A DNA stretch of 64,000 bases from Rhizobiales bacterium CCH10-E5 (GCA_001556125.1 LSIG01000212.1:1-64000), one strand, 5' to 3'; positions 33,938-43,268 are shown, numbered from the stretch's first letter. Translations and numbers: made by a program. Notes: a model not told the origin generated them from the sequence alone.

Positions 33938-34794
33938 GGCGCCGTCTCCGACACCGACCGGGCCGCCCGCGCCGCGGCGAGCCGTCCATGCTTCGGCGCA
34001 AAAACGAAGGCGGCGAGGAACAGCAGCGTCTGGAAGACGACGATCAGCCCCCCCGTCGAGCCGTCGAGGAAATAGCTGGCATAGGCACCGGCCGCGCTGG
34101 TGACGACGCCGAGCGCCACAGCGACACAGATCAGCCGGCCGAAGCGGTCGCAGAGCAGATAGGCAGTCGCGCCCGGCGTGATCACCATCGCGATCACCAG
34201 CACGGCCCCGACCGTCTGCAACGCGGCGACCGTGCAGGCACTGAGCAGCACGAAGAACAGAATCTTCAGCCGGGTCGGGGACAGACCGACGGCGCGCGCC
34301 TGGTTCTCGTCGAAGAAGACCAGCATCAGGTCACGCCAGCGCAGCATGAGCACGGCGAGCGAGACCGCGGCGATGATCGCGACCTGGACGACGTCCTCGT
34401 CCGCGATGCCGAGAATATTGCCGAGCACGATCGACTGCACGTCGACCGAGGTCGGGTTGATCGAGACGATCAGCAGCCCGACCGCGAAGAAGGTGGTGAA
34501 GACGACGCCGATCACCGCATCCTCGCGCAGTTGCGTCCGCAGCCGCACCAGCGCCATGGCGAGCGCCGCCAGCAGGCCCGAGAAAAAGGCGCCGGCCGCA
34601 TACGGCACCTTCAGCAGATAGGCGAGCGCGACGCCCGGCACGATCGCATGGGCGAGCGCATCGCCCATCAGCGACCAGCCCTTGAGCATCAGGAAGCAGG
34701 ACAGGAAGGCACAGACCCCGCCGACGAGCGCCGAGACCCAGATCGCGCGGACCATGTACTGGTAGCCGAAGGGTTCCAGCAGAAGCTCGATCAC
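33934..34794 (-). CDS. sitC: Manganese/iron ABC transporter permease (SitC type)
   Basis: The 286-residue product is an ABC-3 family permease with about eight helices, including [17 protein letters not shown] and [23 protein letters not shown]. It is a paralog of the next gene; the two subunits form a heterodimer. Four-base ATGA overlaps join it to both neighbours. Confidence 0.9.
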   Translation of the reverse strand: MIELLLEPFGYQYMVRAIWVSALVGGVCAFLSCFLMLKGWSLMGDALAHAIVPGVALAYLLKVPYAAGAFFSGLLAALAMALVRLRTQLREDAVIGVVFTTFFAVGLLIVSINPTSVDVQSIVLGNILGIADEDVVQVAIIAAVSLAVLMLRWRDLMLVFFDENQARAVGLSPTRLKILFFVLLSACTVAALQTVGAVLVIAMVITPGATAYLLCDRFGRLICVAVALGVVTSAAGAYASYFLDGSTGGLIVVFQTLLFLAAFVFAPKHGRLAAARAARSVSETAP

Positions 34795-35717
34795 GGCGCG
34801 CGATCCTTTCCGGGATCGGCCGTCCCGCCGTTCGCCTGTCCGCCGGCGACACGCTCGCTGTCCTGCTTGCCGTAGAGCACGAGCGGGCGCTCGTCGTCCG
34901 TGATGACGGTGACGCGCCGCTCGTCCTCGTCGTCATGGAGATCGGCGCCGCCCAGCCTGAAATGCCGCAGCGCGCCGCCGAAGGCGCGCTGGAGATTGTC
35001 ATGGGTGAAGGTCGTCGCGGTCGGCCCGGCCGCCAGCACGGTCTTGTTGATGATCACGACCTGGTCGCAGAAATCCGGGATCGAGCCGAGATTATGCGTC
35101 GAGACGAGCATCAGCCGGCCCTCGTCGCGCAATTCACGCATCAGCGCGACGATCGCATCCTCGGTCTTGACGTCGACGCCGGTGAAGGGCTCGTCGAGCA
35201 GGATGACCTGTCCGCCCTGGGCCAGCGCCCGCGCCAGGAAGACGCGCTTGCGCTGCCCACCCGACAACTCGCCGATCTGGCGGGTGCGGAACTCCAGCAT
35301 GTTGACGCGCGCCAGCGCCTGCTCCACCGCCTCGCGGTCCGCCTGCCGGGCGATGCGCAGCAGGCCCATATGGCCGTAGCGACCCATCATCACGACGTCC
35401 TCGACCAGGACGGGAAAGGTCCAGTCGACCTCCTCGGCCTGCGGCACATAGGCAACGAGCCCGCGCTTCAGCGCCTGACGCACCGCGAGCCCCGCGATCG
35501 CGACCGAACCGCGCGCCGGCTCGAGAAAGCCCATCAGCGTCTTGAACAACGTCGACTTGCCGGAGCCGTTGATGCCCACCAGCGCGCAGATCGTTCCCCC
35601 GCCAAGCCGGAAAGAGGCATCCCGCACGGCGGTGACGCCATTGGTGTAGCGCACGGTCACACCCTCGACCGCAATCGAGGGCACAGGCAGCTCGGGGACG
35701 ACTGACCGCGCGCTCAA
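34791..35717 (-). CDS. sitB: Manganese/iron ABC transporter ATP-binding protein (SitB type)
   Basis: The 308-residue product is an ABC ATPase: Walker [11 protein letters not shown] loop [22 protein letters not shown], signature LSGGQRKR, Walker B VILLDEPF and switch His in VSTHN. The [22 protein letters not shown] stretch is typical of Mn/Zn/Fe importers. A C-terminal extension of about 55 acidic residues (HDDEDERR) follows the core, as in other alphaproteobacterial SitB proteins; its role is unclear. Overlaps of 4 bp at both ends. Confidence 0.92.
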   Translation of the reverse strand: MSARSVVPELPVPSIAVEGVTVRYTNGVTAVRDASFRLGGGTICALVGINGSGKSTLFKTLMGFLEPARGSVAIAGLAVRQALKRGLVAYVPQAEEVDWTFPVLVEDVVMMGRYGHMGLLRIARQADREAVEQALARVNMLEFRTRQIGELSGGQRKRVFLARALAQGGQVILLDEPFTGVDVKTEDAIVALMRELRDEGRLMLVSTHNLGSIPDFCDQVVIINKTVLAAGPTATTFTHDNLQRAFGGALRHFRLGGADLHDDEDERRVTVITDDERPLVLYGKQDSERVAGGQANGGTADPGKDRAP

Positions 35718-36622
35718 TGGCCGAACCCTGCGGCGATGGTGCCGACCGTCGTCTCGAGCAGCCTGAGATAGGTCGGCACCGGCCCGTCAGAGGCAGACAG
35801 CGAATCGACATAGAGAACGCCGCCATAGCGGGCGCCGGTCTCGCGCGCGACCTGCTTGGCGGCCTTGTCTGAAATCGTGCTTTCGCTGAACACGGTCGGA
35901 ATCTTGTTCTTGCGGACGAGGTCGATCAGCCGGCGCACCTGCTGCGGTGTTCCCTGCTGATCGGCGTTGATCGGCCAGAGATAGGCCTCGCGCCAGCCAT
36001 AGTCACGGGCGAGATAGGAGAAGGCCCCCTCGCTGGTGACGAGCCAGCGCTGCGCCTCCGGCACCTTGTCGAGCCTTGCCCGCAGCGGGGCGTCGACGGC
36101 CCGGATGCGCTCGGCATAGGCCTTCGCATTGGCGGCGTAGATCTCCGCCCGCGCCGGATCGGCCGCCGCCAGAGCCTTGCGGATGTTCTCGACATAGATC
36201 AGCGCGTTTTTCGTCGACATCCAGGCATGGGGGTTGGGCCGGCCCTGATAGGGCCCTTCCGTGATGCCCATCGGCTCGACGCCTTCGGTCACCACGGCGC
36301 TGCGGACGTTCTTCACATTGTCGAAGAAGCGCTCGAACCAGCGCTCGAGATTGAGCCCGTTCCAGAGCACGAGATCGGCCGACTGCGCCCTCACCACGTC
36401 GAGCGGCGTCGGCTGGTAGTCGTGGATCTCGGCGCCGGGCTTGGTGATCGACTCCACGATCGCCGCCTCGCCCGCGACGTTCTGGGCGATGTCCTGGATA
36501 ACGGTGAAAGTGGTTACGACACGCAGTTTTCTGTCCTGCGCAAGGGCGCTGCCGGACGGGGCAACGAATGCGGCCGCCAGCAGCGCGGCCGCGCAGAGCA
36601 GAACGGATCGTCTCGTCGACAT
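35714..36622 (-). CDS. sitA: Manganese/iron ABC transporter substrate-binding protein (SitA type)
   Basis: The 302-residue product is a cluster 9 (A-I) solute-binding protein with a signal peptide ([19 protein letters not shown]...ALAQ). The metal ligands appear as His in EIHDYQPTP, His in NPHAWMS, Glu in [14 protein letters not shown] and Asp/Glu in [12 protein letters not shown], the Mn/Fe-type set and not the His-rich loop of ZnuA. It is the first gene of the operon and is divergent from a Fur-family regulator. The ATG after the longer frame is chosen for its signal peptide. Confidence 0.92.
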   Translation of the reverse strand: MSTRRSVLLCAAALLAAAFVAPSGSALAQDRKLRVVTTFTVIQDIAQNVAGEAAIVESITKPGAEIHDYQPTPLDVVRAQSADLVLWNGLNLERWFERFFDNVKNVRSAVVTEGVEPMGITEGPYQGRPNPHAWMSTKNALIYVENIRKALAAADPARAEIYAANAKAYAERIRAVDAPLRARLDKVPEAQRWLVTSEGAFSYLARDYGWREAYLWPINADQQGTPQQVRRLIDLVRKNKIPTVFSESTISDKAAKQVARETGARYGGVLYVDSLSASDGPVPTYLRLLETTVGTIAAGFGH

Positions 36623-36656
36623 GGTCGGCTCCTCGGTCAGGGCGAGACACACGCTA

Positions 36657-36702
36657 TTGCAACGCAATCGCATCTGTCAATGCAGTTGCAACACATTTGC
36701 AA
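36657..36702. promoter_or_regulatory. Candidate Mur/Fur-family operator region (TTGCAA boxes)
   Basis: The gap between sitA and the regulator gene holds three TTGCAA half-sites: 36657-36662 and the pair 36686-36691 / 36697-36702, which are separated by CACAT. TTGCAA-containing palindromes are typical of manganese-responsive Mur sites in rhizobia. The pair would cover the sitA promoter region. Confidence 0.55.
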
Positions 36703-36747
36703 TAAGAAGCTTTTGCAGATGCGTCGCAGTCTTGCTATGCCGGCATC

Positions 36748-37197
36748 ATGACGGGAGTCGAACAGCGCGTGGCCGGATTCGAGGGCCAGCTGCGGGATGC
36801 CGGGCTGCGGATGACGCAGCAGCGCCGGCTGATCCTGCGCGTGCTCGCGGAGGCCGACGACCACCCGGACGCCAAGGGCATCTTCACCCGCGCCTTCGCC
36901 GTTGATCCGACGCTTTCGCTCTCAACGGTTTATCGCACCATGAAGGTGCTGGAGACGCAAGGCGCGATCGAGCGCCACGCCTTCGAGGACGGCGTCTCGC
37001 GCTACGAACATGCCGATCAGGAGCATCACGACCACCTCATCGACGTCGAAAGCGGCGAGGTGATCGAATTCTCTTCCGACGCGATCGAGGAGCTGCAGCG
37101 CCGCATCGCCGCCGAACTCGGCTACGAACTCGTCCGGCACCGCCTCGAACTCTACGGTCGCAAGAAGCGGCCGGGCCCCCGGGGCAAGAAGGCGTAG
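36748..37197 (+). CDS. mur: Fur family regulator, probable manganese uptake regulator Mur
   Basis: The 149-residue product has a Fur winged helix (about 15-85: GLRMTQQRRLILRVLAEADDHPDAKGIF, LSLSTVYRTMKVLETQGAI) and a dimerisation/metal domain with HADQEHHDHLIDVESGEVIEF. It lacks the Irr-type HHH and Cys-Pro features. Divergence from a sit manganese operon with TTGCAA boxes supports the name Mur, the role Fur orthologs take in Rhizobiales. When Mn2+ is bound it should repress sitABCD. Confidence 0.85.
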   Translation: MTGVEQRVAGFEGQLRDAGLRMTQQRRLILRVLAEADDHPDAKGIFTRAFAVDPTLSLSTVYRTMKVLETQGAIERHAFEDGVSRYEHADQEHHDHLIDVESGEVIEFSSDAIEELQRRIAAELGYELVRHRLELYGRKKRPGPRGKKA

Positions 37198-37202
37198 AGA
37201 GC

Positions 37203-37294
37203 GTCATGGTCGGGCTTGACCCGACCAGCTCGGAAACCAGCGCTTTCCGGTCAGGAGATTCTCGGGTCGTCGCTTCGCTACGCCCGAGAATGAC
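37203..37294. repeat. GTCAT/ATGAC intergenic palindromic element, copy R4
   Basis: The 92-bp element starts GTCATGGTCGGGCTTGACCC and ends CGCCCGAGAATGAC, sharing the internal GGTCGGGCTTGACCCGACC palindrome with R3. It fills the convergent gap between mur and the next gene. Confidence 0.85.
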
Positions 37295-37303
37295 GGCCTG
37301 GTC

Positions 37304-38266
37304 TCAGACGCCGACCAGCGCCGACAGATCCGGCCCCATGGGCACGATCCCCGTCGGATTGATGGTGCGGTGGCTTTCGTAATAGTGCCGCTTGATGTGG
37401 CCGAAATCGATCGTCGCCGCGACGCCCTCCACCGCCAGCAGCCGCCGCAGATAGGCAGATAGCCGCGGATAGTCGGCGATGCGCCGGATGTTGCATTTGA
37501 AATGGCCGACATAGACGGCGTCGAAGCGGATCAGCGTGGTGAAGAGCCGCCAGTCGGCTTCGGTGACGGCGTCACCCGTGAGGAACCGGCGGCCGTCGAG
37601 GCGCTCTTCCAGCCAGTCCAGCGTCTCGAACAGCGGGCCGACGGCTTCCTCGTAAGCCTCCTGCGTCGTCGCGAAGCCGGCCTTGTAGACCCCGTTGTTG
37701 ACGGTGCCATAGATGCGCTCGTTCAGCTGATCGATTTCGCCGCGCAGCGCTTGCGGATAGTAGTCGCCGGGCTTGGCACCAACGCCGTCGAAGGTGCTGT
37801 TGAACATGCGGATGATTTCGGAGGATTCGTTGTTCACGACCGTCCCGCGCCGCTTGTCCCACAGCACGGGCACGGTAACGCGCCCGCTGTAGCGCGGATC
37901 GGCCCGCGTATAGACCTGGTGCAGGTAGCGCGACCCGCCGATCGGGTCCGGCACCACGCCCGGCCCCTCCGTGAAGGTCCAGCCCTGGTCGAGCATCAGC
38001 CAGTGCACGACGGAGACGTCGATCATCGCCTCCAGCCCCTTGAGCGCGCGAAAGATCAGCGCGCGATGCGCCCAGGGGCAGGCGAGCGAGACATAGAGAT
38101 GATATCGCCCGGGCTCGGCCTCGAAGCCGCCCTCGCCGCTCGGCCCGGGTGAGCCGTCGGCCGTGACCCAATTACGGAAGGCGCTGTCCTGGCGCTGGAA
38201 ACGCCCGCCGCTCTTGGCGGTGTCATACCACTGGTCGTGCCATTCTCCGTCGACGAGCAGGCCCAT
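37304..38266 (-). CDS. Glutathionyl-hydroquinone reductase (YqjG/GST-omega type)
   Basis: The 320-residue product belongs to the GS-hydroquinone reductase family. The catalytic Cys63 is in SLACPWAHR, followed by the family stretch GGSRYLHQVYTRADPRYSGRVTVPVLWDK, the NNESSEIIRMFN glutathione site and the C-terminal helical domain with LTGDAVTEADWRLFTTLIRFD. It removes glutathione from GS-hydroquinones or beta-aryl ethers. The ATG follows GAGGAG. Confidence 0.93.
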   Translation of the reverse strand: MGLLVDGEWHDQWYDTAKSGGRFQRQDSAFRNWVTADGSPGPSGEGGFEAEPGRYHLYVSLACPWAHRALIFRALKGLEAMIDVSVVHWLMLDQGWTFTEGPGVVPDPIGGSRYLHQVYTRADPRYSGRVTVPVLWDKRRGTVVNNESSEIIRMFNSTFDGVGAKPGDYYPQALRGEIDQLNERIYGTVNNGVYKAGFATTQEAYEEAVGPLFETLDWLEERLDGRRFLTGDAVTEADWRLFTTLIRFDAVYVGHFKCNIRRIADYPRLSAYLRRLLAVEGVAATIDFGHIKRHYYESHRTINPTGIVPMGPDLSALVGV

Positions 38267-38371
38267 GCGCAATCTCCTCGGTTCCGTTAGAGCCGCGTCC
38301 GGCCCGCTTCACAAACCCTGGAGGTCAGGCCTCGTTCCGCTGCCCGGATGCCGGCCCCGCCGGTGGCGCGC

Positions 38372-39958
38372 TCAGCTCTCGGCCCGCCAGGGATAGCTCC
38401 AAGTCTCCGTCAGGGTCTTGTCGCCGCTCCGGAGAAAGGCGCGCATCTCCGCCAATTGCCCCGGCTCGACGACGATATCGATGAAGGCGCGGAAGCCGCT
38501 GGTCTTGGGGTTCGGCACGATGAAGGCACGATCAATCCGGCCATAGGCGATCGACGGCACGATCTCGACCTTCTCCGGCTGCTTCAAATGATAGTCGAGA
38601 TCGCCGCCCGCGAAATCGACGATGAAGCGCCGCGCGCCGGCATTGACCGGCTCGCCCGAACCCAGCGCCTTGGGCTTCGCCTGATAGGTGTTGATGATCC
38701 GCCCGCCCGGGTGCAGGTCGCTGGAATCCATCATCGAGGTGAGCTTGTAGCCGAAGGAGAACTCGCGGCCGGGCTCCAGCGGTGTCTTCGGCGCCCATAG
38801 CGCGACGATGTTGTCGTTGGTCTCGTCGGTCGTCGGGATCTCGATCAGCTCGACCACGCCCTCACCCCAGTCGCCCTGCGGCTCGATCCAGTAGGAGGGC
38901 CGCAGCTCGTAGTTCAGATCGAGGTCCTGATAATGCTCGAAGACCCGGTCGCGCTGCATCAGGCCGAAGCCGCGGACATTGCGCTCGACGAAGGATGAGA
39001 TGGCCTGCTGCCGCGGATTGCGCAGCGGCCGCCAGATCCACTCGCCCGTGCCGGAATGGATCATCAGCCCGTCGGAATCATGCAGCTCGGTCCGGAAATC
39101 GTCGTGGAAGCGGCGGTCGTTCTCGCCGGTGAAGAACATCGAGGTCAGCGGCGCCAGGCCGAGCTTGTCGATCGGCTTGCGCGGGAACAGCGTCGCCCCG
39201 ACATCGACCACCGCATCCACGTCAGGGTAGATGTGGAAGCGATAGGCCCCTGTGACCGAGGGCGAATCCAGCAGCGCGTAGACCGTGACCCGCTCGGCAT
39301 TCGCCGCTGGCGCCTCGACCCAGAACTCCCGGAACATCGGGAACTCCTCGCCCGGCACGCCGGCGCCGATCGCAAGCCCTCGCGCCGACAGCCCGTAGCG
39401 CTGCTCGCGGCCGAGCACGCGGAAATAGCTCGCCCCGATGAAGGAGATCAGCTCGTCGAAAATGCGCGGATCGTTGAGCGGATAATGCAGCCGGAAGCCG
39501 GCGAAACCGAGATTGACGGGCAGCGGCTTGTCGAAACGTACGCGGCCGTAATCGAAGAGGTTGGCGGCATAGGGCACCGGCGTCGCCACGCCGTCGCGCA
39601 CGACATTGACCACCACGGGGCGCGTGAACAGGAAGCCGGGATGGAACATCTGCATCCGGAAGGGGCTGCCGTTCTGCGCGAGCAACGCCCGCTCCGGCCG
39701 GAAGCGGATGTCCCGCCAGGCATCGAAATCGAGCCGCGACAGCGGCTCCGGCAGCGTCGGCCCCGCATCATAGGGCACCGCCGCGATCTCGCGCGCCCGC
39801 TGCAGGACGTTCTCGAAGCCGAAGCGCGGTTGCGGCGGCTCGGCCGAAGCATCGCTCGGCGGGGCGGGCTGCTGCGCCAGAAGGGCCGAGGGCGCGGTCG
39901 AAAAACCGAGGGCGGCTGAAAGCCCCGCCAGGACGCGGCGGCGGTCGATCGTGGACAT
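38372..39958 (-). CDS. Periplasmic glucan biosynthesis protein OpgG/OpgD family (Tat-exported)
   Basis: The 528-residue product has a twin-arginine signal (MSTIDRRRVLAGLSAALGF...LLAQ) and then the OpgG/MdoG fold, whose members shape osmoregulated periplasmic glucans: FENVLQRAREIAAVPYD near the start, FRMQMFHPGFLFTRPVVVN, FIGASYFRVLGREQRYGLSARGLA and the Ig-like C-terminal domain after about 400. The Tat signal and length (about 530) favour OpgD over OpgG. No membrane glucosyltransferase opgH is next to it, so it may act with a distant partner. Confidence 0.9.
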   Translation of the reverse strand: MSTIDRRRVLAGLSAALGFSTAPSALLAQQPAPPSDASAEPPQPRFGFENVLQRAREIAAVPYDAGPTLPEPLSRLDFDAWRDIRFRPERALLAQNGSPFRMQMFHPGFLFTRPVVVNVVRDGVATPVPYAANLFDYGRVRFDKPLPVNLGFAGFRLHYPLNDPRIFDELISFIGASYFRVLGREQRYGLSARGLAIGAGVPGEEFPMFREFWVEAPAANAERVTVYALLDSPSVTGAYRFHIYPDVDAVVDVGATLFPRKPIDKLGLAPLTSMFFTGENDRRFHDDFRTELHDSDGLMIHSGTGEWIWRPLRNPRQQAISSFVERNVRGFGLMQRDRVFEHYQDLDLNYELRPSYWIEPQGDWGEGVVELIEIPTTDETNDNIVALWAPKTPLEPGREFSFGYKLTSMMDSSDLHPGGRIINTYQAKPKALGSGEPVNAGARRFIVDFAGGDLDYHLKQPEKVEIVPSIAYGRIDRAFIVPNPKTSGFRAFIDIVVEPGQLAEMRAFLRSGDKTLTETWSYPWRAES

Positions 39959-40075
39959 GACGGATCCGTGGTCTGGCGACCGCCGGATGACGGCCGCCGA
40001 AGGCTTGCACGACCTCGACTTAGGCGAGGAAATGGGGCCGGTCTAGGGCCGGAAAGAACGGAGAATTCGCTCGCG

Positions 40076-40465
40076 CTACGCGATGGCCAGCGGCAGGTGC
40101 TGCGCCATCAGGTCGAAATCCCGGTCCTGATGGAGCAGGGCATGGCCGCGCTCGATGCAGAAGGTGGCGATCAGCAAGTCGATCGTCTTGCGGATGGTGA
40201 CGCCTCGGCCTTTCAGAAAGCGCGAATGCCGGGCGGCGGCCAGCGCGAGCGCTTCATCGACCATCCGCTCGACCCGGAAGCGCCGCATCGCGCGTTCGAG
40301 ACTTTCGGCGTGGCGCTTGTCGCGGGCGCCGCGCAGAACCTCCATCAGGACCAGATCGCCAACGATGATCCGCGTCGGCGACGGCATCCCTGACAGAGCG
40401 GCGACGGATGGACTGCTTTGCGCACGCAGCTGTGCGATCCAGACAGAGCTGTCGACCACGATCAT
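40076..40465 (-). CDS. vapC: PIN-domain toxin VapC
   Basis: The 129-residue product has a PIN ribonuclease fold with the acidic active site Asp5 (VVDSSVW), Glu42 (MEVLRG), Asp96 (TIDLLIATF) and Asp114/Asp116. As a VapC toxin it would cleave RNA when free of VapB. It overlaps the upstream antitoxin gene by 4 bp, the usual vapBC order. All catalytic acids are intact. Confidence 0.9.
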   Translation of the reverse strand: MIVVDSSVWIAQLRAQSSPSVAALSGMPSPTRIIVGDLVLMEVLRGARDKRHAESLERAMRRFRVERMVDEALALAAARHSRFLKGRGVTIRKTIDLLIATFCIERGHALLHQDRDFDLMAQHLPLAIA

Positions 40466-40674
40466 GGGCGATGGTCGGCGGGCCTGTCCGTGCGCATCTC
40501 GGCGAGATCGCCCTCCCATCCCAGACCGCGCATGTCGCTGATCACCTGGCGCAGTTCGGCGTTCTTGACGAGTCGGCGCAGCGCCTCCTCGACGGTCGCC
40601 TTCTTGGTCGGCAGCCCCGTCACCTCCATCGCCTCCTTGAGAAGAGCGTCGTCGATGTCGATATTCGTGCGCAT
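40462..40674 (-). CDS. vapB: VapB-type antitoxin
   Basis: The 70-residue product starts MRTNIDIDDALLKEAMEVTG, the ribbon-helix-helix pattern of the VapB (PF09957-like) family, and has a C-terminal acidic tail that would wrap VapC. It neutralises the adjacent toxin and represses the operon by binding the palindrome upstream. Confidence 0.88.
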   Translation of the reverse strand: MRTNIDIDDALLKEAMEVTGLPTKKATVEEALRRLVKNAELRQVISDMRGLGWEGDLAEMRTDRPADHRP

Positions 40675-40685
40675 CGCTGCCCCTC

Positions 40686-40735
40686 TGTGTAGGAACCGGC
40701 AACACCATACACATCGACGATCTCGTCCGCAATTT
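40686..40735 (-). promoter_or_regulatory. vapBC promoter with overlapping palindromic operator
   Basis: On the minus strand TTGCGG and TATGGT are 17 bases apart. The -10 overlaps an inverted repeat TGTGTA (40686-40691) and TACACA (40708-40713), the likely site of VapB autoregulation. Confidence 0.55.
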
Positions 40736-40764
40736 TGACCCCGCGCCTCGAAAAACCTCTTGTA
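40735..40764 (+). promoter_or_regulatory. Candidate promoter of the odc leader
   Basis: TTGACC and CTTGTA are 18 bases apart, next to the vapBC promoter on the opposite strand. Transcription would start near 40771. Confidence 0.4.
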
Positions 40765-40770
40765 GCGGGG

Positions 40771-41240
40771 GGCCATCATCCGTATATGCGCTCTACCCAA
40801 TTCGCACGTGCCTGTGGCCGCGTGCCGGTCGGTGGGCATCCGGACAAGAGGCCGGACAGCCGCCAGGTGTTGGAGACGGATGGAGGGGGATGGATATCCC
40901 CTCAAATCACGCTCCCGGTTCCCTTCTCCAGGGAACTGTCACCGAACAGCGACTGGCAGCCGGAGGCGAAACCGGCGAACCCCGAATCTCCACGGGGGAC
41001 GCAGCTTAAAGCAACGACGGAACGGGCTTTTTTTGGTCTCGCTGGTCCTCCAAAGACCAGCACCGAAGAGGCTTGTCCTTCATTGCCGGGCGTGCGGGGT
41101 CTCCCCAAGCGACGGTTACCAGGGTCCGGACGTTTCGTTCGGTGATGTGCGGCGTTTCCAACGCGTCGCCAATCGCCCGATCGACTCAAGCCGGCTTCAT
41201 GTCGCATCGGCGCCGCTTGCGCCGGAGGGAGTCGCGTCTC
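40771..41240 (+). promoter_or_regulatory. Long structured 5' leader of ornithine decarboxylase, candidate speF-type RNA element
   Basis: A 566-bp gap precedes odc without a convincing ORF. It contains several hairpins: GAGGGG/CCCCTC (40883-40903), GTTCCCT/AGGGAAC (40918-40936), GCCGG/CCGGC (40959-40976) and GCTGGTC/GACCAGC (41041-41061), and a run of seven T at 41028-41034. GGTCT (41035-41039) can alternatively pair with AGACC (41053-41057), excluding the last hairpin. The alphaproteobacterial speF RNA motif is known upstream of this gene family; matching it needs a covariance search. Confidence 0.5.
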
Positions 41241-42386
41241 ATGACCGAGCGCATCCGTGAGTTCCTTCGTACCCGCCGCGAGGATGGGCCCTGCGTCGTC
41301 ATCGATCTCGATGTCGTGCGCGAGAACTACCACGCCTTCTCCCGGGCCCTTCCCGACACGCGCGTCTTCTACGCCGTGAAGGCGAATCCCGCGCCCGAAG
41401 TGCTGGCTCTGCTCGCCAAGCTCGGCTCCTGCTTCGATTGCGCCTCGGTCGTCGAGATCGAGCTCGCCCTCGCGGCCGGCGCGACGGCTGATCGCATCTC
41501 CTTCGGCAACACGATCAAGAAGGAGCGCGACGTCGCCCGCGCCATGGAGCTCGGCGTGCGCCTCTTCGCCGTCGACTGCACGGCCGAGGTCGAGAAGGTC
41601 GCCCGTTCGGCCGGGGCCACCGGCGCGAAGGATGTGCGCATCTTCTGCCGCATCCTCTGCGACGGCGCCGGCGCCGACTGGCCGCTCTCGCGCAAGTTCG
41701 GCTGCGTGCCCGAGATGGCCGCGGACGTGCTCGAGCACGGCCATCGCCTCGGCCTGGCCGCCTACGGCATCTCGTTCCATGTCGGCTCTCAGCAGGCGAA
41801 TGTGAACGCTTGGGATTCCGCTCTGGCCTCGGCCTCGGCGGTGTTCAAGGAGTGCGCCACCCGTGGTCTCTCGCTGTCGATGGTCAACCTCGGCGGCGGC
41901 TTCCCGGCGCGCTACCTGAAGCCGATCCCGGGCGTGCCGTCCTATGGCGATGCGATCTTCCAGGCGCTGTCGAAGCATTTCGGCAACCAGCTCCCGGAGA
42001 CGATCATCGAGCCGGGTCGCGGCATGATCGGCAATGCCGGCCTGATCGAGACCGAGGTCGTCCTGATCTCGAAGAAGGCCGCGGACGACCAGGTCGCCTG
42101 GGTCTATCTCGACATCGGCAAGTTCAACGGTCTCGCCGAGACCATGGACGAGGCGATCCGCTACCCGATCCGCAGCGCCCGCGACGGCGATGCGACGGTG
42201 CCCTGCATCCTGGCCGGCCCGACCTGCGATTCGGTTGACGTCATGTACGAGAAGACCCCGTACATGCTGCCGTTCAGCCTCGAGATCGGCGACAAGCTGC
42301 TGATCGAGGGCACGGGCGCCTATACGACGACCTATTCGGCCGTCGCCTTCAACGGCTTCCCGCCGCTGAAGCAGTACGTGATCTGA
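41241..42386 (+). CDS. odc: Ornithine (or lysine/ornithine) decarboxylase, PLP-dependent fold III
   Basis: The 381-residue product decarboxylates ornithine to putrescine. The PLP lysine is Lys47 in FYAVKANP, the phosphate loop is NLGGGFPARY, EPGRGM binds cofactor and GPTCDSVDV carries the Cys from the second subunit. Length near 380 and these motifs are those of alphaproteobacterial ODC, which often also accepts lysine. GGAGGG precedes the ATG. The putrescine formed is the substrate of homospermidine synthase encoded about 5 kb downstream. Confidence 0.94.
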   Translation: MTERIREFLRTRREDGPCVVIDLDVVRENYHAFSRALPDTRVFYAVKANPAPEVLALLAKLGSCFDCASVVEIELALAAGATADRISFGNTIKKERDVARAMELGVRLFAVDCTAEVEKVARSAGATGAKDVRIFCRILCDGAGADWPLSRKFGCVPEMAADVLEHGHRLGLAAYGISFHVGSQQANVNAWDSALASASAVFKECATRGLSLSMVNLGGGFPARYLKPIPGVPSYGDAIFQALSKHFGNQLPETIIEPGRGMIGNAGLIETEVVLISKKAADDQVAWVYLDIGKFNGLAETMDEAIRYPIRSARDGDATVPCILAGPTCDSVDVMYEKTPYMLPFSLEIGDKLLIEGTGAYTTTYSAVAFNGFPPLKQYVI

Positions 42387-42394
42387 CGTGATCG

Positions 42395-42419
42395 GGGCGC
42401 GGCCCTTAACCGCGCCCTT
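42395..42419 (+). terminator. Terminator-like hairpin after odc
   Basis: GGGCGCGG and CCGCGCCC pair around CCCTTAA, followed by only TTCC. The weak T tract may allow read-through into the GNAT gene. Confidence 0.5.
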
Positions 42420-42621
42420 CCACCATCGGGTCCGGCGAAGCGCCCTGCCATGATCGGCAGGCCGCCCGCGATTTCGGGCGGAGCGTCCGCGCCTCCAGAA
42501 GGAAGCGCGGCGGACGTGACTCCCGCCGGACCCTCTTCCCCACATCCCTGTTGCTTGTGGCCGCGTTCGCGCGGCGCCGGGAAGGTCTGCTGCGCGCAGG
42601 CGCTCCGGCCGGAGGTGCGTC

Positions 42622-43158
42622 ATGATCACGATCCGCGACGAAATCGCTGCCGATGTCCCCGCCCGCGAGGCGCTGCTCGACCGCTGCCTCGGCGAGCGCC
42701 GCACCGCCAAGTCGAGCGAGCGCCTCCGCGAGGGTCGTTTGCCGGCTGAAGGCCTCGCCCTGACCGCCGAGCGCGCCGGCGTCGTCGTCGCCACCGTGCG
42801 GCTCTGGTCTGTCGAGGCCGGCGGCAAGGCCGCGCTCCTGCTCGGCCCGCTGGCGGTCGCGCCCGAGTTGCAGGGCGAGGGCCTCGGCCGCGCCATGATG
42901 CGGGAAGCGATCTGGCGCGCCGCCTGCCGCGGCCATGGCGCCGTGCTGCTCGTCGGAGACGCCGCCTATTACGAGCGCTTCGGCTTCTCGGGCGATCTCA
43001 CCCGCGATCTCGCCATGCCCGGCCCGGTCGAACGCGAGCGCTTCCTCGGGCTCGAACTGCGCGACGGCGCGCTGGCGGGCGCCAGCGGCGTCCTCGTCGC
43101 CACCGGCCGTCCGGCCGAGGCCTCGCCGGCGGCTGAGCCCGCGCGCCGCGCCGCCTGA
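42622..43158 (+). CDS. GNAT family N-acetyltransferase
   Basis: The 178-residue product has the GNAT core: VATVRLWSVEAGG, LLLGPLAVAPELQGEGLGRAMMREAI (the acetyl-CoA-binding Q/RxxGxG as QGEGLG) and YYERFGFSG. Such a gene commonly follows odc in Rhizobiales, so it may acetylate a polyamine, but the substrate is not proven. The C-terminal 20 residues are an Ala-rich tail. Confidence 0.88.
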   Translation: MITIRDEIAADVPAREALLDRCLGERRTAKSSERLREGRLPAEGLALTAERAGVVVATVRLWSVEAGGKAALLLGPLAVAPELQGEGLGRAMMREAIWRAACRGHGAVLLVGDAAYYERFGFSGDLTRDLAMPGPVERERFLGLELRDGALAGASGVLVATGRPAEASPAAEPARRAA

Positions 43159-43169
43159 GGATAACCCGG

Positions 43170-43196
43170 ACGGCCCCGGCTTTTCGCCGGGGCCGT
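43170..43196 (+). terminator. Hairpin after the GNAT gene
   Basis: ACGGCCCCGGC and GCCGGGGCCGT form a perfect 11-bp stem around TTTTC. There is no T tract, so termination may need Rho. Confidence 0.5.
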
Positions 43197-43268
43197 CACG
43201 CATCCGTCATCGGATTGTAGCCGCTCCGTCGTCACCGCCCGCCATGACCCGGCCCGAAGGGGAGGTCC

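Noticed and set aside
40735..41145. 136-codon open frame in the odc leader
   Set aside because: No ribosome site, no recognisable domain, and several hairpins lie within it; a structured leader explains the region better.
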